A DNA stretch of 64,000 nucleotides from Chelatococcus sambhunathii. Its GTDB lineage: Bacteria; Pseudomonadota; Alphaproteobacteria; Rhizobiales; Methylopilaceae. The stretch is taken from contig JADBEO010000005.1 of NCBI GenBank assembly GCA_031316315.1, forward strand, positions 62,001 through 126,000. The letters are read 5' to 3'. Shown here piece by piece: positions 1-9,065 of this stretch (position 1 is the first letter of the stretch; every line of letters starts with the position of its first letter). A program made the position numbers and the translations under genes. The notes beneath the pieces are model-generated. The model saw only the letters and a list, made by a program, of their open reading frames with translations. It ran no database searches and had not been told where the DNA came from.

Positions 1-90
1 GCGATCAGCCTCCGCGGCGCGCCGCTCGCTCGAGCGTCCCTAATCGTCCACGCGCTCGACGCCCCTCAGGGCGACGCGGCGCTTAATTAG
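1..90 (+). CDS. 3' end of an upstream phage gene (partial)
   Basis: Frame 1 is open from the first base to a TAG at 88-90, giving 29 residues that end in LN. It stops 10 bases before the next phage gene and runs in the same direction, so it is probably the tail of the preceding virion gene. No family can be named from so short a piece. Confidence 0.4.
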   Translation, partial: AISLRGAPLARASLIVHALDAPQGDAALN

Positions 91-100
91 GCCTGACCCA

Positions 101-1486
101 ATGCCGATCCGACCCAACCCGGCCAACGGCGATCCGTACATCGCCCAAGCGATGGACAACCTCGCCAAGGCGTTCGCGCCGCTGAGCGGATCGGACGTCG
201 CCGGTTATGCGAACGCCAAGGCCACGCGAGAGGAAGCAGCCCGTCTTGCCGACGCCTGGCGGATCATGAACGACCCGAACGCGACCTGGGATCAGCGCGA
301 CCGCGCCGCGGCCGGCGCCAAGCTCTACGCCCCGAGCCAGAGCCGGTACGCGGTCGATCAGGATATCGTCGCCAGGCACTTCGCGGCCGAGCGCGCTGCG
401 AAGGCGGCCGAGTACGGTTCCGATCGGACCTATGCGGCCTCGACGGAGAACAACGTCCGGGACAACGCCCGTGCGCTGCAGACGAACGCCGCCGATAACG
501 ATCGGGCGGTAGCGACGAACAGGCTCGACAATCAGCGCCAGGCCGTCACGAGCCTCTATCAGCCGTTAAACCCTGGCCAGGTCGCTCCGGCGGTGCCTGT
601 CGAGATGATGACGGCTATGGGCCTGCCCGGCATCGGGGAGCGTCGCGGCGCCGAGCCGATCCTGTCGAAGGATCAGGCCGAAGCCCAGGCGTTCAGAACG
701 CTCCCGCCGGAGCAGCAGCGTGCCGTCGCCTTCGGGAACACGCCGATCGACCCCGTGCTCGACCACTTCACGGGCAAGCCGATCTACGCGACGCGGCCGG
801 ACGCGATTGGCAGGCAGCCCGCGGCCGACTTCACCAAGCAGGGCGAGGCGGCGGGCAAGATCCGCGGCGAGATTGCCCAGCTGCCGAGCTACAAGAACTA
901 CGCGCAGGCCGCTCCGGTTTACCGCTCGATGATGGAGACGGCGGATCGGGACACGAAGGCGAGCGACCTGAACCTGATTTACGGGCTCGCGAAGATCCTC
1001 GATCCCGGCTCCGTGGTCCGCGAGAGCGAGATCGTCATGGCGCAGGACACCCAGGGGACCGCCGACCGCCTGAACGGCATGGTGAACGCCGTGATCGGCG
1101 GCTCGCGATTGATGCCCGAAGCGCGCGTCGCCTTGATGCGCGAGGCGCAATCCAGAATGGCAGCCTACGAAGACATCTATGGCGCCGACCTGGATCGTTA
1201 CGGCGGCATTGTCGACCGGGCCGGGCTCAGCCGCGCCGACGTCCTGCCGCAGCTCGAGCGGTCGAAGCCTTTCGAGCTTCCGCAGAACCCCGACGCCGCC
1301 AAGTCCGCGGCGCCAGCCGCGGCCGCATCGACCGCGGCTCCCGTGAAGGTGGCGACGCCGGCGGAAGCGATGAAGCTCGCGCCGGGAACGCCGATCGAGC
1401 TTCCGGACGGTTCGCAGGGCGTTGTGCCGCCGCCGGCGAAGGCCCAGCCGGCGCCGCGCGCGGCCGGCGCGTCGGGAGGCTGGTGA
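101..1486 (+). CDS. Podovirus-type internal virion / ejection protein
   Basis: A 461-residue protein rich in Ala, Arg and Asp with no signal peptide. Around residues 290-315 it has DLNLIYGLAKILDPGSVVRE, a stretch that recurs in internal core or DNA-ejection proteins of short-tailed phages, where it follows a helical N-terminal half. The C-terminus (about 390-461) is a low-complexity Ala/Pro linker. Such proteins are packaged in the head and leave with the DNA to form a channel through the cell envelope. The gene is followed directly by another large virion gene (TGATG overlap), as expected for a late structural operon. The family assignment rests on that motif and on context; the exact role is inferred. 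Confidence 0.65.
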   Translation: MPIRPNPANGDPYIAQAMDNLAKAFAPLSGSDVAGYANAKATREEAARLADAWRIMNDPNATWDQRDRAAAGAKLYAPSQSRYAVDQDIVARHFAAERAAKAAEYGSDRTYAASTENNVRDNARALQTNAADNDRAVATNRLDNQRQAVTSLYQPLNPGQVAPAVPVEMMTAMGLPGIGERRGAEPILSKDQAEAQAFRTLPPEQQRAVAFGNTPIDPVLDHFTGKPIYATRPDAIGRQPAADFTKQGEAAGKIRGEIAQLPSYKNYAQAAPVYRSMMETADRDTKASDLNLIYGLAKILDPGSVVRESEIVMAQDTQGTADRLNGMVNAVIGGSRLMPEARVALMREAQSRMAAYEDIYGADLDRYGGIVDRAGLSRADVLPQLERSKPFELPQNPDAAKSAAPAAAASTAAPVKVATPAEAMKLAPGTPIELPDGSQGVVPPPAKAQPAPRAAGASGGW

Positions 1487-3516
1487 TGGCCGACGAATGG
1501 GCCGCGTTCCGAACGCAACCGGTCACCGCGCCTGCGGATGACGAGTGGGCGGCGTTCCGTACGTCGCCGTTGCGGAGCCCCGGCAGCTCAGCGACGCCGT
1601 CGCCTGCGCGAGACGCGGCCTTGGCCTTCCCGAGCGGCATCGCACGCGGCGCGGCCGAGCTCGCCATGTTCCCCGTGACCGCCAACAGGCTCCTTCAGTC
1701 CGGCGTCGATTATCTGTGGGATAGGGCGGACCCGGTGGTTCGGCATTTCCTCGGCGCGCGGCCGCTCCCGGAAGGCGAGCTGCAGCGCCGTCGAGACGCT
1801 GCGCCGAGCCTCGATCGAGACGTGTTCGGGGCCCAGGACGTCGCCCGCGGTGCGATGAACAGCGTCCTCTATGAGCCGAAGACGACGGCCGGCGAGTATG
1901 CTCGCACGATCGGTGAGTTCGCGCCGTCGGCCGCGATCGGCCCCGGCAGCGCCGCCTTCAAAGCCGCCGGGAACGCGTTGATTCCGGCGATCACGTCCGA
2001 GACGGCCGGACAACTCACGGAAGGCACGAAGGCCGAGCCGTGGGCGCGAATGGCCGGCGGGCTCGCCGGCAACGTCGCCGCAACCGGCGTACGAGCCTAC
2101 ACGCAAGCCGACAACGCGATGGCGGCCGCGGCGGCGCGGGGTGTGAGCGACGCCGAATACGAAGCGGCGCGCCGCCTGCAGGAGACCGGCGCCCGCATTG
2201 GCGTCCCGCTGTCCGGGCCCGAGGCGATCCAGGAAGCCACCAGTGGGGCGACGAAGCTCGCGGACCTGCAGCGCGTCGTGGAAGGCTCGCCGACCGGCGG
2301 TCAGGTTACGGCCCGGTTCTACAGCGAGCGCCCGCAACAGGTCGCCACGGCGGCGAACTCGGCGTTCGACGCCATCGCGCCCGCGTCGCCGGCACCCTCG
2401 ACGCTCGGCCCGCGCGCCGCGGCCGCTGCGCAGGACGCGCTGGACGAGACGCGGCGCCGGATCAACGACACGACGCGGCCCTTCTATCGGGCGGCCGAAA
2501 GCCACCTGCTTGCCGACGCGGACTTCGACCCGATCGCCCGCGATCCGGCGTTCCAGGCGTCGCTGCGCCGGCTGCGGTCTGACGAGGTGCTCGGCCCGAC
2601 CTATCGCGCCATGCCGGACAACTCGATCGCCGTCGTCGACGCGGTCACGAAGGACATGCGGGACCGAGGCGTCGCGCTCGGCAATTCCGCCAATCCGGGC
2701 TTCAGCAGCCAGACGGCCGGCATGTACGGCTCCGGCGCTGCCGAGGCGCGGGACATCGCCCGAACGCCAGCCCGTGGCGGATCGCAGGCCTACGACGACG
2801 CCCTCACGATGCAGGAACAGGCTCGGCGGCAGAACCTCGAGCCGCTCGAGCAGGGCCCGCTCGGCCGGATCGCCGCGGCCAACAGCACGCAGTCCGCCTA
2901 CAGCGAGCTTCTGCCCCGAAACCCCCTCACGGGCGGGACCGATGAGGTGCTGAACGCCATCCTGCGCATCCGCGAGCAGGAAGCTGGGCTTCCGGCCAGT
3001 CTGGTCCGTCAGAGCCTCGCGGACAGCTTTGACGCGGCCGGCAGGCGCATCGCGACGGGCGAAAACCAGTCTGTCGGCGGGCGCTTCGCAAACGACGTCG
3101 CCGGCACGCCGCAACAGCGCACGAACCTCGACGCCGTGCTCGGCGCCATCGGAAGGCCCGAGGCTCAGCCTCGGATCAACGATCTGTTGGACGTGTTTCG
3201 GGCGACGTCGCAGCGCCGGCCGATGGGCAGCCCGACCGAGCCGAACCGGGCGATCAATGAACGCCTCGACCGCGTCACGGCCCCGGTCGCGATGGCCGCG
3301 GCGCCGGCGAGCGCCGGTTCGACCCTGTTCGGCGAGATCCGCAACCGCGTCCGGCTCGCCGCACGCGACCGGGCGCACAATCAGCTCGCAGAGCTCTTCA
3401 CGGCGCCGGACAGCGTCGAGCGGATTCGCCAGCTCGGCTTGCGGGAGGCCGAAGCACCGTGGGCGGCCATGCTGGCGCGGCAAGGGTTGCAGTTTCCCGC
3501 TATTTACGGCCACTGA
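1486..3516 (+). CDS. Large phage structural protein, putative ejectosome component
   Basis: A 676-residue protein starting at the ATG that overlaps the stop of the previous gene (TGATG); a GTG three bases upstream is the alternative. Two copies of a DEWAAFR motif sit in the first 30 residues. A Gly/Ala-rich segment at about residues 120-200 could cross or associate with a membrane, a feature of ejected virion proteins. The remainder is predicted to be mostly helical. Its position after the internal-protein gene suggests both belong to the same DNA-ejection complex. No enzymatic motif (for example a lytic transglycosylase) was recognised. It is the last recognisable virion gene, so late genes end here. 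Confidence 0.55.
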   Translation: MADEWAAFRTQPVTAPADDEWAAFRTSPLRSPGSSATPSPARDAALAFPSGIARGAAELAMFPVTANRLLQSGVDYLWDRADPVVRHFLGARPLPEGELQRRRDAAPSLDRDVFGAQDVARGAMNSVLYEPKTTAGEYARTIGEFAPSAAIGPGSAAFKAAGNALIPAITSETAGQLTEGTKAEPWARMAGGLAGNVAATGVRAYTQADNAMAAAAARGVSDAEYEAARRLQETGARIGVPLSGPEAIQEATSGATKLADLQRVVEGSPTGGQVTARFYSERPQQVATAANSAFDAIAPASPAPSTLGPRAAAAAQDALDETRRRINDTTRPFYRAAESHLLADADFDPIARDPAFQASLRRLRSDEVLGPTYRAMPDNSIAVVDAVTKDMRDRGVALGNSANPGFSSQTAGMYGSGAAEARDIARTPARGGSQAYDDALTMQEQARRQNLEPLEQGPLGRIAAANSTQSAYSELLPRNPLTGGTDEVLNAILRIREQEAGLPASLVRQSLADSFDAAGRRIATGENQSVGGRFANDVAGTPQQRTNLDAVLGAIGRPEAQPRINDLLDVFRATSQRRPMGSPTEPNRAINERLDRVTAPVAMAAAPASAGSTLFGEIRNRVRLAARDRAHNQLAELFTAPDSVERIRQLGLREAEAPWAAMLARQGLQFPAIYGH

Positions 3517-3817
3517 ATCGGGCTGTTCTGCGGCAGAGCAGGGGGCGGGGTGGGCGAGGGTAAACCAGGGGTCCTTCTAAGGGAGAACTAGATCTGGCGC
3601 GGCCCGCCGTACCCGCCGGTCCTAAAGGTCCGTGCAAGGATCAGCGACGGTGGGGCGCTTCAAGTCGCTGAACGCCGATAATCCGCTGTGGCGATTATGT
3701 CGTACGAACACTACTTCGCGCGGCTTGTCTGTGCCCTAACGATGGAGGCGGCATAAGTCGTGGGAGGCGCTTCCGATCAACGCAAGTGGGCGCAATGCGG
3801 CGAGGCGGATCCTGGTT

Positions 3818-4024
3818 ATGATCATGTCGGCTCAAGAAGCCGCGCAGATGCGCGAAGGGCTGATCAGCACACGGAAGATGCTGGACGCTACCTACAAGTC
3901 AATTCGCGAGACGAGAGCCATGATCGCCGTAACTCGAGAGATCCTTAGTCGGCCGATCCCGGATCATCATCCTTGGCCGCCGAGAGAGCCGCTTTTTCTC
4001 CCGCGCAAGAGGGCTTCCCTCTAG
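3818..4024 (+). CDS. Small helical phage-element protein, unknown
   Basis: A 68-residue open frame from ATG 3818 (a second ATG is at 3824) in the 550-base stretch between the virion genes and a tiny membrane-protein gene. Residues 5-45 read as one amphipathic helix with regularly spaced Arg, Lys and Met, and the C-terminus is Pro/Arg-rich. A GAGG lies about 12 bases upstream of the start, which is far. Small coiled proteins are common at this point of phage late operons, but no family was recognised. Overlapping frames on the same strand look less protein-like. The rest of 3517-3817 shows no convincing gene. Confidence 0.4.
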   Translation: MIMSAQEAAQMREGLISTRKMLDATYKSIRETRAMIAVTREILSRPIPDHHPWPPREPLFLPRKRASL

Positions 4025-4067
4025 CCTCCGCCTCTGTTCTCTGCTGCGACGTCATACGTGGGCGAAC

Positions 4068-4187
4068 ATGCGCAAGGACGGACGCGGACACGGCGAACAC
4101 GACAAAGGTCCATTCGACTGGAAGGCGACGGTATTTTGTGTCGCCGTGCCGATCGCGCTGGCGCTGCTGTGGGCGTGGCCGCGGTAG
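4068..4187 (+). CDS. 39-residue single-pass membrane protein
   Basis: A short frame, ATG 4068 to TAG 4187: a charged, His-rich N-terminus (MRKDGRGHGEHDKG) followed by one hydrophobic helix (about residues 20-36: ATVFCVAVPIALALLWAW) ending in PR. This is the typical look of a small inner-membrane protein. It lies just before a strong rho-independent terminator and on the same strand as the virion genes, so it may be the last gene of that transcript. It could be a lysis accessory or superinfection-exclusion protein, but nothing in the sequence decides that. It is short, so it may be missed by gene callers. Confidence 0.45.
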   Translation: MRKDGRGHGEHDKGPFDWKATVFCVAVPIALALLWAWPR

Positions 4188-4212
4188 AGGAGAAGCGCGA
4201 TCGGCCTCACCT

Positions 4213-4250
4213 AGCGCCCCGCTCGGTTCCGGCCGGCGGGGCGCTTTTTT
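4213..4250 (+). terminator. Rho-independent terminator after phage late genes
   Basis: A perfect 10-bp stem (AGCGCCCCGC at 4213-4222 with its complement at 4236-4245) is followed by a run of six T. It ends transcripts from the left on the plus strand. Confidence 0.85.
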
Positions 4251-4364
4251 GCGCTTTAGCGCATCTTCAGCGATCTGCGGATGATAGCTTGCCTGAGGGA
4301 TTGGCCGCCGGTTCCACGGCAGCCACTGCCAATCACAGGACGCGTTCAGCGAGTAAGCTCTTGC

Positions 4365-4649
4365 TCATCGCACCCGAATTGACAAACCCGGCCTCGGACC
4401 GCGGTGCCAACGCCGATCCCGGTAAACGCGCTTGCCGCGGTAGAAGCCGCGGTCGCAAACGCGGCTTTTCGTGACCCGCAGCGAGCCATTCGGGCGACGG
4501 ACACGCTTTGTCACCACGCGACACGCAACGTTTTCAGCCAAACCGGGCGCCTTGAATTGCTGAACCGGCATCGGAGCGGCGCCGGCGGATCCAAATGCAG
4601 CAAAGCCAAGGCCGAGGGCCAAGGTGCTGGAGAGCAACATCGTCTTCAT
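4365..4649 (-). CDS. Small exported basic protein
   Basis: A 94-residue protein from ATG 4649, preceded by a strong GAGGAG ribosome site 7 bases upstream; a longer frame back to 4703 has no such site. Residues 1-23 form a signal peptide (MKTMLLSSTLALGLGFAAFG then AGAA-P). The mature part is very basic and Arg-rich with two Cys (in NVACRV and SRVCDR) that could form one disulfide, and ends in a Trp/Arg/Pro tail. It should act in the periplasm or outside the cell. No named family is recognised. It faces the virion genes and is probably a separately expressed cargo gene of the element. Confidence 0.6.
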   Translation of the reverse strand: MKTMLLSSTLALGLGFAAFGSAGAAPMPVQQFKAPGLAENVACRVVTKRVRRPNGSLRVTKSRVCDRGFYRGKRVYRDRRWHRGPRPGLSIRVR

Positions 4650-4890
4650 GAGATTTCTCCTCAAACGTAAGCGTTTAACGGGCAAGGCGAGAACAGCGTT
4701 CAATCCGCCGTCGCTCTGCCCTTGGCGTCACCGCCGACGAGAGTGATGGCCGTCGCAGTGGCGGCGAAAGGGCCGAATCCCGGTACGCATGCGGATCTCC
4801 CCATCGACGCCCAGCCTCCTCGGCCCATTCGGGTTGGGAACACCTGAAGCGGGTGTTCGTTCGATATCCTTCGACCACGACTTGTTGAAA

Positions 4891-5103
4891 TCACCCGCCG
4901 GGCGCGTCTGGCACCGCGGCGATCCACTGGTACCGTATCAACGCCCCCAGCGTCGTCAGCACGAACACGGCGATCCCAGCCATGGTGGCTGCGACCAAGA
5001 TGCTGACGCACACGACGAGGAGCCGGTAGCGGACCGAACGCTCGGGTCTTGCAGAGGGCTCCACGGGCCCGCCACTGCCCTCTTGTTCCATTTTTGTTCT
5101 CAT
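4891..5103 (-). CDS. Small single-pass membrane protein
   Basis: A 70-residue protein starting at ATG 5103, chosen because a GAGGA lies about 9 bases upstream; in-frame upstream ATGs overlap that site. It has a polar N-terminus, then one or two closely packed hydrophobic segments at about residues 27-55 (LLVVCVSILVAATMAGIAVF), and a short tail ending in DAPGG. It is divergent from the 5136 gene with only about 30 bases between the starts. No family recognised. Confidence 0.45.
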   Translation of the reverse strand: MRTKMEQEGSGGPVEPSARPERSVRYRLLVVCVSILVAATMAGIAVFVLTTLGALIRYQWIAAVPDAPGG

Positions 5104-5135
5104 GGAATCCATTCCTCGGATGAGGAGTGCGAGAC

Positions 5136-5342
5136 ATGGCGGAGCCGGCGGAGACACCCTTTGAGGACGAAAGCGTAGCGGGCGACGAGGCGGCGGTCGA
5201 CGCCGCGATTCGCGCCGCCGGCGGAGCGCGCGAGGCGGTTCGGGCGCTGCTCGTCGACCTGGCCGAGGCGCGCGCCTTGGCCGTCTCCCTCAGTTCCCTC
5301 GGCTATCGGCGCGGGCGACAGCCGCTGCGGCGCCTGCCGTGA
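5136..5342 (+). CDS. Small acidic helical protein, unknown
   Basis: A 68-residue protein from ATG 5136, which has GAGGAG 8 bases upstream; GTG 5127 in the same frame overlaps the ribosome site and is less likely. The first 25 residues are acidic, then an Ala-rich helix with DLAEARALAVSLS. Its stop overlaps the GTG start of the next gene (GTGA), showing a two-gene operon. Proteins of this look are common in alphaproteobacterial prophages but have no assigned role. Confidence 0.5.
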   Translation: MAEPAETPFEDESVAGDEAAVDAAIRAAGGAREAVRALLVDLAEARALAVSLSSLGYRRGRQPLRRLP

Positions 5343-5554
5343 GGACGAAGCGGTCGTTCAACGAGACGAAGCGGGAGGAGCTGGTTTTGCTCGGCCGCGA
5401 CGTGCGGCGGCGCGCCGTCGGTCATCTCGCCGAGCTGCCGATCGCCAGCGATCCCTACCGCGCAACCAGCGACCTGCTCGACGCGGCGAACCGCCTGCTG
5501 GAGCTTCTGGACGCCGAGAACTGGCGCGGCCGGAACAGCATCGGCCGCCGATGA
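5339..5554 (+). CDS. Small basic helical protein, coupled to the preceding gene
   Basis: A 71-residue protein beginning with GTG 5339, four bases inside the preceding gene, so translation is probably coupled. It starts with a basic region (MRTKRSFNETKREEL) and has a helical C-terminal half (SDLLDAANRLLELLDAENW). No family recognised. With its acidic partner it looks like a pair of interacting small proteins, but this is only suggested by opposite charge and the overlap. Confidence 0.5.
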   Translation: MRTKRSFNETKREELVLLGRDVRRRAVGHLAELPIASDPYRATSDLLDAANRLLELLDAENWRGRNSIGRR

Positions 5555-5597
5555 GGCTGTTCGAGTACCCCATGTCGTGCTGCGGATTGAGAGTTGA

Positions 5598-7817
5598 CTA
5601 GCGACCGGACGCGGCGATCGCCGCAGCTTCAACGTCATCGCGCCTGACGCGCTGGGGCTCGATCAGGGCCGAGATTTCAGCGCCAGAAACGGGCATCGAC
5701 ATCAGATAGCCTTGGAGTTCGGAGCAGTTGTCCATCCTCAGAAGCATCAGCTGCTCAGGCGTCTCCACCCCTTCCGCCGTGACGGAGAGGCCGAGCGCGC
5801 GCCCCAGTCCAAGAACCGCCTGCACGATCGCGCGCGCGTCGCCCGTCGGCTGAAGATCGGCGATGAAGCGCTGGTCGATCTTGATCGCATCGAACGGAAA
5901 GTTCTTCAGGTAGCCGAGGGAGGAGTAGCCGGTCCCGAAATCGTCCATGGAAAGCAGGACGCCGAGCTCCTTCAGTCCGTGGAGAATGCGTCCCGCTCGA
6001 TCCGTGTCCTCCAAGAGGACGCCCTCCGTCAGCTCAAGCTCCAAGCGGTGCGGCGAAAGGCCGGACGCAGCGAGCACGTCGCGGACGGTCGCGACGAAGT
6101 CGGCGCCGCGGAACTGCGCGGGCGATACGTTGACCGAGACCCCGATGTCGTCCCAGTTCGTTGCCGCCTGGCAGGCGGTGCGGAGCACCCAGGCCCCGAG
6201 CGGGATGATGAGGCCGGTCTCCTCGGCGAGAGAAATGAATTCGGCTGGGCTCACCAAACCTCGGGTCGGATGCCGCCAACGCAGCAGCGCCTCTACGCCC
6301 TTGATGCGCATCGTGTGCGTGTCGTAGCGCGGCTGATAGAGCAGGAAGAACTCTTCGGCGGCGATCCCGGCCCGGATCTCGGCTTCGAGCCGCGTCCTGA
6401 CGACGACCTCGTCGTTCATCGCCGACGCGAAGAACCGGTATGTCTCGCGGCCGGCGTTCTTGGCCTCGTAGAGCGCCAGATCCGCGCTCCGCAAGAGTTC
6501 GTCGGCCGACGTGGCGTCTTCGGGCGCCAGCGCGATGCCCGCGGAGGCGCCGACATGCACGACGTTCTCGTCCACCATGATCGGAACCGCGACCGCTTCC
6601 AGCAAGCGACGACAGAGCGTCTCGACGTCGAACGCGCTGCGCCTGACGAGGATGACGAACTCGTCTCCTCCGAGGCGGGCAACCAGATCGTCTTCGCGAA
6701 CTCCCTTTTTCAGCCGGGCGGCGATCTCCACCAGAACCTGATCGCCTGCTCCATGGCCCAGAGCGTCGTTCACGGGCTTGAAGCGGTCCAGATCGAGATA
6801 CAGCACGGCCAGACGCGCGTCCTTCGATGCGAGCGCTTTGTCGAGGGACCGGGCGAGAAGCACGCGGTTGGGGAGGCCCGTCAGCGGATCGTGCAGCGCC
6901 TGGTGTTCCGCGTCCCGGTAGGCGTCTGCCAAGCGCAGCGTGCTGACCCGAACGACGCCCGCCGCCTCGGCGGCGTAGCGGAAGGTCAGGGCGACGAAGC
7001 TCGTCAGGACCACGGCGGCCAAGGCGAGCCAAGGCAAGACATGGCCGAGCAACTCGGAGCCAGGCCTCTCCGGATCCCAGCGCAGCGTGAACGGAGCGCC
7101 CGTCGAGGTTCCGATGACCATCCGAGGAGTTTGCCGTGCGTCGGCGTCGTCGCGGGCGACCCGAAGCGCGGGCACGAACAGCTCGCGGCCGAGCCTCTCC
7201 AACGCCGACGGCGTCATGCGGCGGCCGAACACGAGGACCGATGGCGGCCCTGGCACAGGTTCGACCGAAGCATCTTCGGCCGTCGATATGGCGGCGGCGG
7301 ATACGAGCACAGGCGAGCCTTCAACGTTGAGCACGCCCGAGACTGTCTCGGTGGTATTGGGCGGCGCGGCGCGCGCCTGGCGGAGCACCGAGGGCAACTC
7401 GCCTTTCATCACCTCCTCGGCCTGCGCCTCGCTCAGCTCGCCCCCGACGACTGCATAGGTCGTCCGGTCGGCTGCATTGATGACGAACGCGTAGTCGACG
7501 CCATACCGGGTGAACATGGATCCACCGAGGTTGTCCTCCGTGAAGGCCCATTCGCGGCTCGGGTCGACATGCAGGTTCTTGTAGGCCGCCCCCCAGGATG
7601 CGTAGTCCTCCACGAGCGTCGCCTGATCCTTCTGCTGCTTCGACCAGGCTATCTCCGTCAGAGCGATCGTGCGGTCCCTTGCGGCGGCGTCCTGATCACG
7701 GGCGATCTGCAGAAGCAGCGCGAACACTAGGACGAATGCGACGGCGAGCATCGCCGCCAGTGGAATGATGACGCGACGGCCGAACGAGCGACTGAGCGCA
7801 AGGGTGGTATGTGGCAT
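5598..7817 (-). CDS. CHASE4-GGDEF-EAL cyclic-di-GMP turnover enzyme
   Basis: A 739-residue inner-membrane protein. An N-terminal helix (about 14-38) and a second near 259-279 flank a periplasmic CHASE4-type sensor (with the EDYASWGAAY signature). The GGDEF domain keeps RLGGDEF (near 382-387) and an RxxD inhibitory site (REDD) five residues before it, so it should make cyclic-di-GMP with feedback control. The EAL domain keeps EALLRW, NVSPAQF, ELTEG, DDFGTGYSS and AEGVE, so it should also degrade it. ATG 7817 has GAAGG upstream; ATG 7844 would add nine residues. Lying within the integrated element, it may let the element alter host motility or biofilm behaviour, which is inference. Confidence 0.9.
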   Translation of the reverse strand: MPHTTLALSRSFGRRVIIPLAAMLAVAFVLVFALLLQIARDQDAAARDRTIALTEIAWSKQQKDQATLVEDYASWGAAYKNLHVDPSREWAFTEDNLGGSMFTRYGVDYAFVINAADRTTYAVVGGELSEAQAEEVMKGELPSVLRQARAAPPNTTETVSGVLNVEGSPVLVSAAAISTAEDASVEPVPGPPSVLVFGRRMTPSALERLGRELFVPALRVARDDADARQTPRMVIGTSTGAPFTLRWDPERPGSELLGHVLPWLALAAVVLTSFVALTFRYAAEAAGVVRVSTLRLADAYRDAEHQALHDPLTGLPNRVLLARSLDKALASKDARLAVLYLDLDRFKPVNDALGHGAGDQVLVEIAARLKKGVREDDLVARLGGDEFVILVRRSAFDVETLCRRLLEAVAVPIMVDENVVHVGASAGIALAPEDATSADELLRSADLALYEAKNAGRETYRFFASAMNDEVVVRTRLEAEIRAGIAAEEFFLLYQPRYDTHTMRIKGVEALLRWRHPTRGLVSPAEFISLAEETGLIIPLGAWVLRTACQAATNWDDIGVSVNVSPAQFRGADFVATVRDVLAASGLSPHRLELELTEGVLLEDTDRAGRILHGLKELGVLLSMDDFGTGYSSLGYLKNFPFDAIKIDQRFIADLQPTGDARAIVQAVLGLGRALGLSVTAEGVETPEQLMLLRMDNCSELQGYLMSMPVSGAEISALIEPQRVRRDDVEAAAIAASGR

Positions 7818-8045
7818 GTTCGCCTTCGCTGAAGCTTGCGCCATGCTGCGAGGGGGTAGTTAAGGACCGCCTTACGGCAGGCGCCGCTCTGGCGCCGGAA
7901 GCGGCGCTCTCTTGTCGGCAGGGTTGCGTTTTCGTTGACGCCAAACCCCTGCGCCACGACGAGCCGATGCCAAAAGGCCCGAACTCAATCGCCCGAGACG
8001 ACCGAACTAGAACCGCCGCCGCCAGCTTAGCGGGGAGGGGGCTAT

Positions 8046-8387
8046 TCAGTCGACGTTGGCGCGCAGCTTCAGGTCTCGCCACACCTTTGCTGCTCCCTCG
8101 GCGTCGGGGATGGTGCACCCGCCGATCTGAGAGTCGCGGGATGTCTCGTCCAGCAGAGCGCGGGTCTCTTCGTCGCCGTAGCCCCAGCCGTCTGCAATCC
8201 GACGCATAACGAGGCTGGCGACTTCCGGCGGATCGAGCCGGCAGATCACGGCTTGGCCGGCGACGAAGCCGAGCTGCCGAAGAAGCGCTCGATCATCATA
8301 AGGCTGCGCTGTGGCCGCGCCAGCGAGGATCGTGGCGGCGATCAGGCTGGCGCCGACGGGCCGTCCGGATATCCTGCGCGCCGTCAT
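8046..8387 (-). CDS. Small exported protein, unknown
   Basis: A 113-residue protein with signal peptide (residues 1-26, ending ATAQ) and two Cys in the mature part (VICRLD and IGGCTI) that may form a disulfide. The mature protein is mixed helix with conserved-looking [18 protein letters not shown] 8387 has AGAGG six bases upstream. The start codon lies on the same CATG as the start of the divergent SRAP gene, so the two leaders lie inside each other's coding sequence. No family recognised. Confidence 0.6.
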   Translation of the reverse strand: MTARRISGRPVGASLIAATILAGAATAQPYDDRALLRQLGFVAGQAVICRLDPPEVASLVMRRIADGWGYGDEETRALLDETSRDSQIGGCTIPDAEGAAKVWRDLKLRANVD

Positions 8388-9063
8388 GTGCAACCTCTAC
8401 AGCCTCACCAAGGGTCAAGCGGCGATCATCGCCCTGACGAAGGCGCTCGTCGACCGGACCGGGAACCTGCCGCCGATGCCGGGGATCTTCCCCGACTATC
8501 CCGCGCCTATCGTCCGAAATGGCGCGGAGGGGCGCGAGCTCACGCTGGCCCGCTGGGGTATGCCGAGCTCGCAGAAGGCGCTCCTCGACGCGACGTCCAA
8601 GCGAGCCGACAAGCTGCGCGCCAAGGGCAAGGAGGTCGACTTCCAGGCGCTGCTCAAGATGGAGCCGGACAGCGGGACCACGAACATCCGCAACGTCTCC
8701 TCGAGGCACTGGCAGCGCTGGCTCGGGCCCGAGAACCGATGCGTCGTGCCGCTGACGTCGTTCTCCGAATATGAGCGCGGGCCCGACGGCAAGTTCAGCC
8801 CGACCTGGTCCTGCGTCCGGAAGGCGTCGAAGGGATGGGAAGAGGGGATCGACCTCTACGGCTTCCTCACGACCGAGCCCAACGCGGTGGTGGCGCCGAT
8901 CCACCCGAAGGCGATGCCGGCGATCCTCACGACAGCCGAGGAGATCGACGTCTGGATGCGCGCGCCCTGGGACGAGGCGAAGGCGCTGCAGCGGCCGTTG
9001 CCGGACGACACGCTGATCGTCGTGGCGAGGGGCGAGAAGGAGGATGGCGGTCGACCCCCATGA
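8386..9063 (+). CDS. SRAP-domain protein (HMCES/YedK type)
   Basis: A 225-residue protein. The family uses the amino group and thiol of Cys2 to form a thiazolidine link with abasic sites in single-stranded DNA, protecting them, and reverses the link later. Here Cys2 follows the start Met (MCNLYS), which fixes the start at 8386. The other expected active-site elements are present: an Asn in TNIRN (about 100-103), the Glu of SFSEYE (about 128) and the His of IHPKAMP (about 173). The WCxx-type GFYEW of chromosomal members is replaced by SFSEYE, common in phage copies. No clear ribosome site precedes the start. It probably helps the element or host cope with DNA damage. Confidence 0.9.
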   Translation: MCNLYSLTKGQAAIIALTKALVDRTGNLPPMPGIFPDYPAPIVRNGAEGRELTLARWGMPSSQKALLDATSKRADKLRAKGKEVDFQALLKMEPDSGTTNIRNVSSRHWQRWLGPENRCVVPLTSFSEYERGPDGKFSPTWSCVRKASKGWEEGIDLYGFLTTEPNAVVAPIHPKAMPAILTTAEEIDVWMRAPWDEAKALQRPLPDDTLIVVARGEKEDGGRPP

Positions 9064-9065
9064 AT

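Noticed and set aside
5712..7730. Long plus-strand open frame opposite the CHASE4-GGDEF-EAL gene
   Set aside because: High GC gives long antisense frames; the minus strand shows complete domains while this frame has none.
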